Below are positions 1-7,097 of a stretch of DNA of 29,814 bases, one piece after another. Under the pieces are notes generated by a model that was not told the DNA's origin, ran no database searches, and worked only from the letters and a program-made list of their open reading frames with translations. The number at the start of each line of letters is the position of its first letter. Within the stretch, counting starts at the first letter, position 1. The translations under genes and the position numbers were made by a program. The stretch is from an uncultured bacterium (lineage in GTDB: Bacteria > Bacteroidota > Bacteroidia > Chitinophagales > CAIOSU01), in contig CAIOSU010000081.1 in the NCBI GenBank assembly GCA_903861055.1, positions 1-29,814 on the forward strand. Direction: 5' to 3'.

Positions 1-995
1 GCGCCCATTTGGGGCACCCCCGCATATTCAAGCGCTCCTTCTAGTGCAAACAGGGCATCTTTTACACTAATGTTGTGGTGGGCCAATTCGTAAGGCTCGT
101 ATTGGTATAAGTGCAGCGGTTCGCCCGGCTCCCACATACGCAGTTTGCACTTTACCCCAAACCAATACATGCTCTCTAGCACCCTCAGGGTGGTGGTGCC
201 CACGGCTATTACACTGCCTTGGTGGTGCATTAGTTCTACTATCAAGTCGCGAGTAACGGTGAGTTGCTCGCGGTGTATTTGGTGCTTGGTGGCATCGGCT
301 TCTTTTACGGGAGCAAAGGTGCCTGCCCCTACGTGCAAGGTTACTTGCTTCGTGTGTATGTTGTGGTCTTCCAAATCCCTCAACACCTGCTTGGTAAAAT
401 GCAGACCAGCCGTTGGCGCAGCCACGGCACCTGGTTCTTTGGAGTATACGGTTTGGTAGCTTTCGCTATCTGCTGCCGAGGCGCGACGGTTGAAGTACGG
501 TGGTAGCGGTATTTCGCCGCACAGGGCCAATATTTCGGCAAAGGTTTGGTTGCCCGTCCAAGTAAACTGTATTTGATTCTGTTCGCGGTCGGCCCAGTCT
601 GCTTTTAGCGCAACGTGGTTGGGTAGTTGCAGGGTTAAGGTTTCATCGGGTTTCCAGCGCTTTTTATTACCTATCATGCACTCCCAAGTGGTTTGCTCGC
701 AAGCGGCCATGGCCATAGGCACCCACGAGGGCGACAATGGTTGTAACAACAATACCTCAATAGTGGCGCCCGTGGCCCTCTGAAAAAAGAGGCGTGCTGG
801 TATTACCTTGGAGTTGTTGAATACCACCAAACTGTTTTCGGGCAACAACTTGGGCAAATCGTCAAAACGCTTATGGCTAATGGCACCTTTGTTATAGAAC
901 AGCAACCGCGAATGGTCGCGCGGCTCCATGGGCTGGGTGGCAATCAGCTCATCGGGTAGGTCGTATTGATAATCGGCAAGTAATATTGGCTCCAA
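1..995 (-). CDS. queA: S-adenosylmethionine:tRNA ribosyltransferase-isomerase (partial, 3' end outside window)
   Basis: QueA transfers and isomerises the ribosyl moiety of SAM onto 7-aminomethyl-deazaguanine in tRNA, making epoxyqueuosine at the wobble position. I translated the minus strand by hand: the N-terminal region reads DLPDELIATQPMEPRDHSRL, followed by NSKVIPARLF and, further on, PLPPYFNR and then GAVAAPTAGLHFT, all hallmarks of QueA. About 331 codons are visible and the frame is still open at base 1, so the C-terminus is missing; this fits the longer form of roughly 400 residues. The frame has a stop just upstream (TAA), and the only sensible start is TTG at 993-995; the first in-frame ATG would remove conserved sequence. 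A -7 element lies about 33 bases upstream of that TTG. The gene lies 61 bp downstream of the glycosidase-like gene on the same strand. The family call is certain; the exact start is likely. Confidence 0.95.
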   Translation of the reverse strand, partial: MEPILLADYQYDLPDELIATQPMEPRDHSRLLFYNKGAISHKRFDDLPKLLPENSLVVFNNSKVIPARLFFQRATGATIEVLLLQPLSPSWVPMAMAACEQTTWECMIGNKKRWKPDETLTLQLPNHVALKADWADREQNQIQFTWTGNQTFAEILALCGEIPLPPYFNRRASAADSESYQTVYSKEPGAVAAPTAGLHFTKQVLRDLEDHNIHTKQVTLHVGAGTFAPVKEADATKHQIHREQLTVTRDLIVELMHHQGSVIAVGTTTLRVLESMYWFGVKCKLRMWEPGEPLHLYQYEPYELAHHNISVKDALFALEGALEYAGVPQMG

Positions 996-1027
996 AACAA
1001 CGGAACCGAATTTGATCGGTTATGGGG

Positions 1028-1035
1028 CAAAGTTA
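1028..1035 (-). promoter_or_regulatory. Bacteroidota -7 element upstream of queA
   Basis: On the minus strand this reads TAACTTTG, a perfect match to the Bacteroidota sigma-A -7 consensus TAnnTTTG. It sits in the 61-bp gap between the upstream gene's stop and the queA TTG start, giving a predicted leader of roughly 25-30 nt. I see no good TTG -33 element at the usual spacing, so the call rests on the -7 box and its position. Confidence 0.45.
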
Positions 1036-1056
1036 GGCATAAACCGCATTGGTGGC

Positions 1057-3216
1057 CTAATCAATGGCGCCTACCGTGCGCAGTATGTGCCATATATTGC
1101 GGTAGAACGGCCCGTAACGGTCGTTGCTAATCTGCTTTTCTTCGCGTAGCCAAAAGTGTAGGTTGCTGGTGGTGTACAGGTAGCCAAAGTAGTATACGGT
1201 GTGGCTCCAATGGCGGCGCGCCAACAGCCAAACCGGGTAGCGGTAGTGGTTTTCTTGCTGCTGCACTAGTTTTATACCTTCCAATCGAATGCCTTCGGCT
1301 TGCAAAAGCAGTGGGGCCGCTACTTTTTTGGGTTTGCCGCTATTTAGTTCTGCTTCTCGCTTTTGCAGCAGAGCCTCAATGGTTACGACTCGGTGCTGGG
1401 CGCGCAGGCCTGTTATCTCAATACCCAATAGCAGCTCATCCAGCAAAAAGCGAAGCTGGCTATCCTTAACAGTTTCAAATGCCGAGAGGTACTCATCGGT
1501 AAGTGCCAATGATTTTTTGTGAAAAGCATTGAGTAGGTTCACCCCTTCGGCGCGGACGCTATCCAAGGTCGGCTGGTCGGCCTTATAGCGTAAGTAGCGG
1601 AACATCCACCTTGGCCTTGGTTGAAACGGTAAGCTCAACTGCCCAGCAACCTCATCGGTTATGTTTTGGGCCACCATGTACTGTATCAGGTTCTTATCTT
1701 TCAGGTACCCATGTTGTATTTTATGCTGCTCAGCAAAGTACTCGCCTACTTTGGGGCCAAACAGGTCTTCCAGATACTGGGTAGGAGTGTTTTTTTCAAG
1801 CGTATTGTTTACGGTATGTTGCCAGCTCCAGCGGGCAATGCTCCAATCAATACTCCAATAGCCCCATTCCCAGCCGCTGCTAAAGGTTACATGCCCAGGC
1901 ACTCCTCTTTTCGAAGTGTTTTCAATATCATCCAATCGGGCACCCAAGTAGGGCATCAAATACATGGGTATGCTGGCATCAAAGGTTATCCAATAGGCAC
2001 TTTCGGGGTAGTACCAGGTTTCGCGTTGCGCTATTTCCCTATCCAGTTCGGCGTTCATGTGGCGCATGTTTTCGTTACCATACACGGGCGCAAGCTCTTC
2101 GGTTAGGGTATAAAACATTACGGTATGTATCAGCACGCCACGGTTGGCATCCAGTTTCTTGCCTTCCGCGTCCAATTCATAGCCATCGCCCTTGGTTTCA
2201 GTGGCCATGTTATCAGTCTTTACCACATGCTTGCGGCCCATCAACTTAGCACCATACTTGTTTACTATCACATCGGTAATGTGCAGGCGCTGTTGCTCTT
2301 TTTTGGTAATGTTGCCCTCGCTAAACTCGGTGGTGCTAAACTCCATATTAATCACATCCCAACCCATTGCCATCAGCCAATCTAGGTTCTGGTCAATCTG
2401 TTTGCCCTTGCTTTTCCACGATTTCGGGAAACCCTCGTAAAGTTTATAAGCGTTCTGCTGCAACATGTGCAAGCTTACGTCAACACCCATTATTAGGCCA
2501 CGGCTCTTACCATAGTCTACAAACTCTTTGGCATAGGCTGGCCAATGTTTGCGGCTGATGCCTTCCAATAGATTAAACTCGAAGTAGTTCTGCCCGTTGC
2601 GCACCAGCCAATCCAAATATTGCTTTACATCGGCCATCCCGCCCTCAAACTCGTGGTTGAGTAACTGTTGCGTAAGCTCTAGCGGGTGTTGGGTGTGCAG
2701 GTGAAACCCCTTTTTATCGAACCGTGCCTTGGCTTCCCATTCAAAACCATCGCCAATGGGCCAATTTTTTAGTTCAGGTACAATGGTCTCTTTGGCATGA
2801 TAAAACTTAAACCCCAACCGCTCTTGCAACAACCCATATAGCCCAAAAGCTATGCCTTGATAAGATGGCGTTTCGAGGGTCATGGTTATTACACCATCTA
2901 CTAACTTGGCTCGCCAAGTATAGTCGTGATCGGGGTATTGCAGATAAGGGTATTGGTCAAATTTCTCTGCACAGCGACTAGGCTGGTTAGCGCGGGCAGT
3001 GTCGATAGCAGGTAGTTTTAGTATCACATCGCCAGTGTTACTAAATACCGCGGTGCAATTGCAGGCTTGGCGCAACAGGTTTTGTACATCATCCAACGTT
3101 TGGCGGGAAATAGTATTCTCAAGCACCGCCGGCGGGGCATCAATGGCAATGGTGTTAATGGCTTGTGATGCCTGCCAGCCCAGCAGCATCAAACAAACGA
3201 GTACGATATGGCGCAT
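1057..3216 (-). CDS. secreted glycoside-hydrolase-like protein, function unknown
   Basis: A 719-residue exported protein. Residues 1-19 form a signal peptide ending in QASQA. Residues 25-150 look like the alpha/beta 'hexosaminidase-like' N-terminal domain that precedes the TIM barrel in GH20, GH67 and GH115 enzymes: around 121-147 it has a GIAFGLYGLLQERLG helix followed by FYHAKETIVP. A barrel-like part begins near residue 165 with KKGFHLHTQHPLE and carries aromatic and acidic stretches such as INMEFSTTEFSEG and SSGWEWGYWSIDWS. The C-terminal third is helix-rich. I cannot assign catalytic residues or a substrate, and I do not recognise a named family beyond this resemblance. The start ATG is well placed before the signal peptide. 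It stands alone upstream of queA. An inactive or carbohydrate-binding relative is possible. Confidence 0.6.
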   Translation of the reverse strand: MRHIVLVCLMLLGWQASQAINTIAIDAPPAVLENTISRQTLDDVQNLLRQACNCTAVFSNTGDVILKLPAIDTARANQPSRCAEKFDQYPYLQYPDHDYTWRAKLVDGVITMTLETPSYQGIAFGLYGLLQERLGFKFYHAKETIVPELKNWPIGDGFEWEAKARFDKKGFHLHTQHPLELTQQLLNHEFEGGMADVKQYLDWLVRNGQNYFEFNLLEGISRKHWPAYAKEFVDYGKSRGLIMGVDVSLHMLQQNAYKLYEGFPKSWKSKGKQIDQNLDWLMAMGWDVINMEFSTTEFSEGNITKKEQQRLHITDVIVNKYGAKLMGRKHVVKTDNMATETKGDGYELDAEGKKLDANRGVLIHTVMFYTLTEELAPVYGNENMRHMNAELDREIAQRETWYYPESAYWITFDASIPMYLMPYLGARLDDIENTSKRGVPGHVTFSSGWEWGYWSIDWSIARWSWQHTVNNTLEKNTPTQYLEDLFGPKVGEYFAEQHKIQHGYLKDKNLIQYMVAQNITDEVAGQLSLPFQPRPRWMFRYLRYKADQPTLDSVRAEGVNLLNAFHKKSLALTDEYLSAFETVKDSQLRFLLDELLLGIEITGLRAQHRVVTIEALLQKREAELNSGKPKKVAAPLLLQAEGIRLEGIKLVQQQENHYRYPVWLLARRHWSHTVYYFGYLYTTSNLHFWLREEKQISNDRYGPFYRNIWHILRTVGAID

Positions 3217-3383
3217 ACCGTAAAGTTAGGGTAATGGGACGATGTGAGGAAATGGGAATGCACGCGAGTTTAGAGTTGAATTGTTGAAGGCATTGAGCCG
3301 CTTTGTTAGGGCGTTTATGAATCTTTTGAGGGTCTAAATCGCAGTGTTTTAGCTCCCTTCTACCTCCATGCAACCTTTAGTAG

Positions 3384-3406
3384 GTTATTAACGTACCTAT
3401 AATAAC
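3384..3406. promoter_or_regulatory. 7-bp inverted repeat, possible operator
   Basis: The arms GTTATTA (3384-3390) and TAATAAC (3400-3406) are perfect complements around a 9-base spacer containing ACGTAC. The centre-to-centre spacing of 16 bp suits a dimeric regulator. It lies about 140 bp upstream of the PorE-like gene. No regulator is identified; the function is inferred from symmetry alone. Confidence 0.3.
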
Positions 3407-3410
3407 AGCT

Positions 3411-3477
3411 TTATCCACTGAAAAACAATATCTTACACAATACAGGTAAGGTAGCCCTGGAAACTTTTTGTGGATAA
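3411..3477. other. inverted pair of DnaA-box-like nonamers
   Basis: TTATCCACT lies on the plus strand at 3411-3419 (8 of 9 to the E. coli DnaA box TTATCCACA). TTATCCACA lies on the minus strand at 3469-3477 (9 of 9). They face each other across 49 bp. Two boxes are too few to call an origin, and there is no dnaA or other replication gene nearby; a DnaA-responsive promoter or chance are alternatives. Confidence 0.3.
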
Positions 3478-3505
3478 GTACGTACAAATACCGGACCACC
3501 ACATT

Positions 3506-3540
3506 CGCCCCATTGAAATGGGCGTTAACCAAAGGGTTGA
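3506..3540 (+). promoter_or_regulatory. two tandem leader hairpins before the PorE-like start codon
   Basis: The first stem at 3506-3524 pairs CGCCCCAT with ATGGGCG around a TGAA loop, with one bulged C. The second at 3525-3540 pairs TTAACC with GGTTGA around AAAG, with one G-T wobble. The second ends 3 bases before the ATG at 3544, where initiating ribosomes bind, so the pair could affect translation. No poly-T tract follows, so this is not a terminator. Confidence 0.3.
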
Positions 3541-3543
3541 GCT

Positions 3544-5556
3544 ATGAAGGCAACCGATTTTTTAATAGGACTGTTACTTACTGCTGGCATAGCGGTGCAT
3601 GCACCCGTTGCTGCACAGGATAGCACTAAGTATCATATTGCCGACAACAATATGGTAAAGAACGATTCTAATCCTAAATACTTCGCTAAGCCTCCTATTG
3701 CGTTTACCAACCTAGCCTCTTCGGTATATTATGTGGATGCCAAAAAGCTAAAGAATATTGAAAAACTGGAAGCCACCGGTAAACGGGATGAACTGAAACT
3801 TGCCCTTGAAGATTATATAAGCAATTTTAGCGGCGAAAACTTTGGCCAAGATTATGAGCTGATGTGGAAGCTGGCACAGCTATACCAAAAACAAGGCGAG
3901 CCCGAAAGCGCCAAATGGCTTTACCGCATATTGTTGCGGCACAGCGAAAGTCACATCGAAAAAATAGGGCAGTTTTACGAAGAACTTACCGTAAACGACA
4001 AAGACTACTACGTTCCTATTTCTTTCTATTATGAGTTGGTCGATTTCCGCCGCCAAGTAGATTCTTTGATACCACCTAAAGGGGTTTTCTTGAACATGGG
4101 CGAAAGTCTAAACTCTCAATTTGAAGATTATGGTCCATCATTGAGTGCCGATAACGAAACGTTGTTTTTTGGCACCAAGCGCAACCGCCGAACCATTAAA
4201 GGCGTGGAGCATATTAACGAAGACATTTACTATTCTACGAAAGACGATAACGGCGAATGGGCCGAAGCGCAGCCGCTAGATGGCATCAACAGCCAGTTTA
4301 ACGATGGCGCGCCTAATCTTACCCGCGATGGCAATACGCTGTACTTTGTGCGTTGCGAATCGCCAGATGGGTTGGGTCGCTGCGACTTATATGTGGCCAG
4401 CAAGCAGCCAGATGGTACTTGGGGAAACATACAAAGCCTTGGACCAAACGTAAATACCGAGCACTGGGATTCGCACCCGGCACTTTCGCATACCGAAGAC
4501 ACTTTGTACTTTGTAAGCGACCGCCCAGGTGGTTTTGGTGCCAACGACATTTACTACACCTACAAGAACAAACACGGTCAATGGATGCCTGCCCAAAATA
4601 TGGGGCCCATTATCAATACCCGGGGAAACGATTTGAGCCCGTTTTATCACCCGGTACACCACGTGTTTTACTTCAGTAGCGATAACCAGGTGCTCAATTT
4701 TGGCAACTTCGATATTTATAAAACACGCTGGAGCGGTACCCAATGGGAAGAGCCTAAAAACATTGGCCCACTAGTAAACGGCTGGGGCGATGAGCACTTC
4801 TTTACTATTGACTCGGAATCGGAAAATCTATACTACGCCCGCTCCGAAAAGGGCGATATGAAGCAGGTTGATTTGTTTTCTTTCCCGTTGCCAATGGAAG
4901 CGCAGCCAGAAGCTTACACGGTTTTCAAAGGTTCTATCGTCGATTCAGTAACAGGCAATCCATTTGCGGGTATTGTATCGGTTATCGATTTGGATAATGG
5001 CATTGAGGTGGCACCTAAGTTTGTGCGCCCCGATGGCTCTTTTGAGTTCGATTTGATTAACAACAATAAGTATTTGTTGGTAATTCAAGGTGAGGATTTC
5101 TTCCGAGTAGAGCAGCACATCGACCTAAACGGCGATACCACCATGACCTTTGGCGTGCCTGCCATCGAAACCGTAAAAATCCAGTTTGCCAGTATCGAGT
5201 TTGCATCCAATAGTGCAGAGATAACTGCAGGCATGGAGGACGATTTGAACAAGTTAATGGATTACCTAATTGACAACCCGAAGCTACAGCTCAACATTTC
5301 GGGCCATACTGATAGCCGTGGCGATGCCGAAAAGAACATTTCTCTTTCGCATTTGCGTGCCGTGGCCATTAAAGATTTCCTTACAAAAAATGGCGGTATT
5401 GACCCGTCGCGGGTTACCGCACAAGGCTATGGCAGCACTATGCCTATTATCAAAGAAGAACTTACCGACGAAGACCGAAAGATTAACCGCCGCGTAGAGT
5501 TTGAGATTGTGAAACCAAGCGATATCAATCAGCACCAAGCCGACCAAGATAACTAA
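3544..5556 (+). CDS. PorE-like TPR / PD40 beta-propeller / CRD / OmpA_C protein
   Basis: A 670-residue exported protein with a signal peptide ending near VAAQ (residue 25). The order of domains is: a TPR-like helical region (about 50-150), a WD40/PD40 propeller (about 195-455) with repeated blades such as DGAPNLTRDGNTLYF and SHPALSHTEDTLYF, a carboxypeptidase-regulatory-like beta domain (about 460-535, FKGSIVDSVTGNPFAG), and an OmpA C-terminal peptidoglycan-binding domain (about 546-658, with GHTDSRGD and NRRVEFEI). This order and length match PorE of Porphyromonas gingivalis, a type IX secretion component that links the apparatus to peptidoglycan. PorE is a lipoprotein, whereas this protein has no lipobox cysteine, and Bacteroidota carry several paralogues of this design, so orthology is not certain. 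The gene is monocistronic with an unusually structured leader. Confidence 0.85.
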   Translation: MKATDFLIGLLLTAGIAVHAPVAAQDSTKYHIADNNMVKNDSNPKYFAKPPIAFTNLASSVYYVDAKKLKNIEKLEATGKRDELKLALEDYISNFSGENFGQDYELMWKLAQLYQKQGEPESAKWLYRILLRHSESHIEKIGQFYEELTVNDKDYYVPISFYYELVDFRRQVDSLIPPKGVFLNMGESLNSQFEDYGPSLSADNETLFFGTKRNRRTIKGVEHINEDIYYSTKDDNGEWAEAQPLDGINSQFNDGAPNLTRDGNTLYFVRCESPDGLGRCDLYVASKQPDGTWGNIQSLGPNVNTEHWDSHPALSHTEDTLYFVSDRPGGFGANDIYYTYKNKHGQWMPAQNMGPIINTRGNDLSPFYHPVHHVFYFSSDNQVLNFGNFDIYKTRWSGTQWEEPKNIGPLVNGWGDEHFFTIDSESENLYYARSEKGDMKQVDLFSFPLPMEAQPEAYTVFKGSIVDSVTGNPFAGIVSVIDLDNGIEVAPKFVRPDGSFEFDLINNNKYLLVIQGEDFFRVEQHIDLNGDTTMTFGVPAIETVKIQFASIEFASNSAEITAGMEDDLNKLMDYLIDNPKLQLNISGHTDSRGDAEKNISLSHLRAVAIKDFLTKNGGIDPSRVTAQGYGSTMPIIKEELTDEDRKINRRVEFEIVKPSDINQHQADQDN

Positions 5557-5650
5557 GCGTTGCTCTTGGCCATATCTTTCCTTTTTACGCGGCTACCTTT
5601 TACGAGCTATTGGGGATGTTTCGTAGTAAATCATGTCTACCTTTTTATTA

Positions 5651-6124
5651 TCAAGGCCTTGGCCTTTGCGCCTGGCGTGTCAACATCTCGCCCAATTCGT
5701 CCACAAAATCATCGAACAGTGGCTTTTGCTCATCGGTGCATAGCGCACGAAGTTTGACAAAGTGATTGAATGTAACAGCGTCTTTTTGCGTCTGCACGGC
5801 TGCCAATCGTTGCTCCAAAACCTGCGCGGTAGCCATGTCGGCAGTGTCGGTTTTTAGTAAGGCAAAGTACGCTTGGTACAATTGCTTTGACGCTTCGTTT
5901 AATTGGTTGATGCCACTGCGGTGTTCTTGTTTTAAGCCTTCGAATACCTCAATTTGCGCTGGGGTAAGTTTCAAACGTTCTATTATAACCTTGTCGGGCT
6001 TTGGTGGGTGTGGCGGCATGCCACCATTACGGTGCCCTTTGCCCAAAAACAAATAGCCCAGCGTGCCGAAGTTGAGCACCAAAAGTGCCACAACTACTAT
6101 CATTAAAAAGCTCTCTTTTTTCAT
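5651..6124 (-). CDS. membrane-anchored Spy/CpxP-like periplasmic protein (heavy-metal-sensor-like family)
   Basis: A 157-residue protein with one N-terminal membrane segment (about residues 6-27), a Gly/Pro-rich linker, and an all-helical periplasmic domain beginning with IIERLKLTPAQIEVFEGL. The LTPAQ start and long charged helices are typical of the Spy/CpxP/CnrX-like superfamily, which covers periplasmic chaperones and metal or stress sensors. I see no Met/His-rich metal site. It is the last gene of the sigma-factor module, 9 nt after the small putative anti-sigma gene. In CnrX-type systems such a protein modulates the anti-sigma factor; that role here is inferred only from position. Confidence 0.7.
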   Translation of the reverse strand: MKKESFLMIVVVALLVLNFGTLGYLFLGKGHRNGGMPPHPPKPDKVIIERLKLTPAQIEVFEGLKQEHRSGINQLNEASKQLYQAYFALLKTDTADMATAQVLEQRLAAVQTQKDAVTFNHFVKLRALCTDEQKPLFDDFVDELGEMLTRQAQRPRP

Positions 6125-6133
6125 GGCCTTGGT

Positions 6134-6430
6134 TTAGTAACTGTAGCCATACTCGGCACTGGTTCCATAATATTCAACCGCAGGGCTAATGCTATCGCTG
6201 GTGTTGCTAAACTTGCTGGCCAATACTGCAACATTAAGCCCTATTAGGACCACCAAGCAGGCAGCCACTAAGCTAAGCCTGCTTATGGGCACTATCCGTG
6301 CCACAGGGCGGTTCATTTCGCCCATCACACGGCCAAAGATACCCTCGGGTGCTTTGGCGCGTTGCATGCCCTTGATGCTCTGCAAATATGGTTGCAGCTC
6401 GTCTGCTGGTTGTTGTTCAAAATTGTTCAT
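6134..6430 (-). CDS. small single-pass membrane protein, putative anti-sigma factor
   Basis: A 98-residue protein starting at the ATG at 6430 (MNNFEQQPADELQPYL); an upstream in-frame TTG at 6439 is less likely. It has a roughly 55-residue cytoplasmic N-terminus, one transmembrane segment (about 56-73, LSLVAACLVVLIGLNVAVLA) and a short Tyr-rich periplasmic tail. This is the size and topology of the small membrane proteins that follow ECF sigma genes, and it starts 28 nt after the sigma stop codon. There is no HxxxCxxC zinc anti-sigma motif, so the anti-sigma role is inferred from context, not from a recognised domain. Confidence 0.6.
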   Translation of the reverse strand: MNNFEQQPADELQPYLQSIKGMQRAKAPEGIFGRVMGEMNRPVARIVPISRLSLVAACLVVLIGLNVAVLASKFSNTSDSISPAVEYYGTSAEYGYSY

Positions 6431-6458
6431 AGCGTTCAATTAGTTTGACGTCGTTCTA

Positions 6459-7088
6459 TCACAAATCCTTCTCTCCTTTATAAAAACCTTTAAGCTTATC
6501 GCGTAAATTGGCCTTGGCCCGCTGTATCAGCGATTCGAGGGCCTTTACGCTAATGTCCATTATCTCGGCGGCTTCCTTTTGGCTGAGGTCTTCAATATGG
6601 GTAAGGATGAAGGCCGTTTGTTGGTTTTCGTTCAGCTGGTTAATGGCCTTAAACAGGATGGCGGCCCGCTCTTTGTTTTCCAGTTGAATGCCTGGGTGAT
6701 GGAAATCGGGCAAAGGGAGGGCCTGCTCCTCGTCGCTTGCACCAAATAGGCTGCGCATAATGCCAAAGCGTTTTTTGCGCTTACCGTGCTTAATATGGTC
6801 AAGGCATTTATTAATGGCAATGCGGTATACCCAAGTGCCAATGCTAGCCCCACCCCTAAACTTATCTACGGAGCGAAACACCTCCAAAAACACCTCTTGC
6901 GTAATATCCTCTGCATCGGTGGTGTTTTGTAAGTAGCTCAGGGCAGTATTGTACACCAGGCTGCTGTATTGGTCATACACCTGCCGGTAGGCGCGCTCGT
7001 CGCCATTACGTAGTAGGGCCAATATTTCTGCTTCGGTCAAAAGGGGTAGAGGAGGCGGTGTACTAACAAAAATGAGGAAAAATATCAT
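6459..7088 (-). CDS. ECF-type RNA polymerase sigma factor (sigma-70 family)
   Basis: A 209-residue sigma factor. Region 2 spans about 35-105, with the core-binding/-10-recognition stretch DAEDITQEVFLEVFR and then FRGGASIGTWVYRIAINKCL. Region 4, a helix-turn-helix of about residues 143-195, includes LSQKEAAEIMDISVKALESL. It directs RNA polymerase to a regulon normally held off by a partner membrane protein, probably the next gene. The ATG at 7088 lies 9 nt after the previous stop but gives an odd hydrophobic, Pro-rich leader (MIFFLIFVSTPPPLPLL). A TTG at 7038-7040 gives the more usual start TEAEILALLRNGDERA, with a promoter-like CATTTTTG just upstream of it. The family is certain; the start is open. 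Confidence 0.92.
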   Translation of the reverse strand: MIFFLIFVSTPPPLPLLTEAEILALLRNGDERAYRQVYDQYSSLVYNTALSYLQNTTDAEDITQEVFLEVFRSVDKFRGGASIGTWVYRIAINKCLDHIKHGKRKKRFGIMRSLFGASDEEQALPLPDFHHPGIQLENKERAAILFKAINQLNENQQTAFILTHIEDLSQKEAAEIMDISVKALESLIQRAKANLRDKLKGFYKGEKDL

Positions 7089-7097
7089 TTATTGCCC

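Larger units (their letters stand above)
3217..3543. other. 327-bp intergenic region between divergent genes
   Basis: This separates the minus-strand glycosidase-like gene from the plus-strand PorE-like gene. I see no credible ORF; a 72-codon frame running into the upstream gene looks like a shadow. It holds a GTTATTA-N9-TAATAAC dyad (3384-3406), two inverted DnaA-box-like nonamers (3411-3419 and 3469-3477), two copies of ACGTAC (3391-3396 and 3479-3484), and two small hairpins directly before the downstream ATG (3506-3524 and 3525-3540). No perfect TAnnTTTG promoter element was found for either gene; TAACTTTA immediately before the upstream gene's ATG is one mismatch away but too close to it. 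Confidence 0.6.

Noticed and set aside
145..506. Plus-strand frames of 80 and 104 codons
   Set aside because: They lie antisense within queA, whose translation is unmistakable; the products have no recognisable features.
1666..2106. 146-codon plus-strand frame
   Set aside because: Antisense to the intact glycosidase-like gene; no family features and no promoter.
3155..3373. 72-codon minus-strand frame running into the upstream gene
   Set aside because: Overlaps the signal-peptide region of the glycosidase-like gene in another frame; low-complexity, no homologue recognised.
3411..3477. A chromosomal replication origin
   Set aside because: Only two DnaA-box-like sites, no AT-rich unwinding element of note, and no dnaA, dnaN, gidA or parA genes nearby; kept only as a DnaA-like site pair.
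5557..5650. Terminator between the convergent PorE-like and Spy-like genes
   Set aside because: I could find no stem with more than a few pairs; the AAGGCC palindrome next to it is inside coding sequence.
5560..5757. 65-codon hydrophobic plus-strand frame after the PorE-like gene
   Set aside because: More than half is antisense to the Spy-like gene; the hydrophobicity comes from the reverse of its codons.
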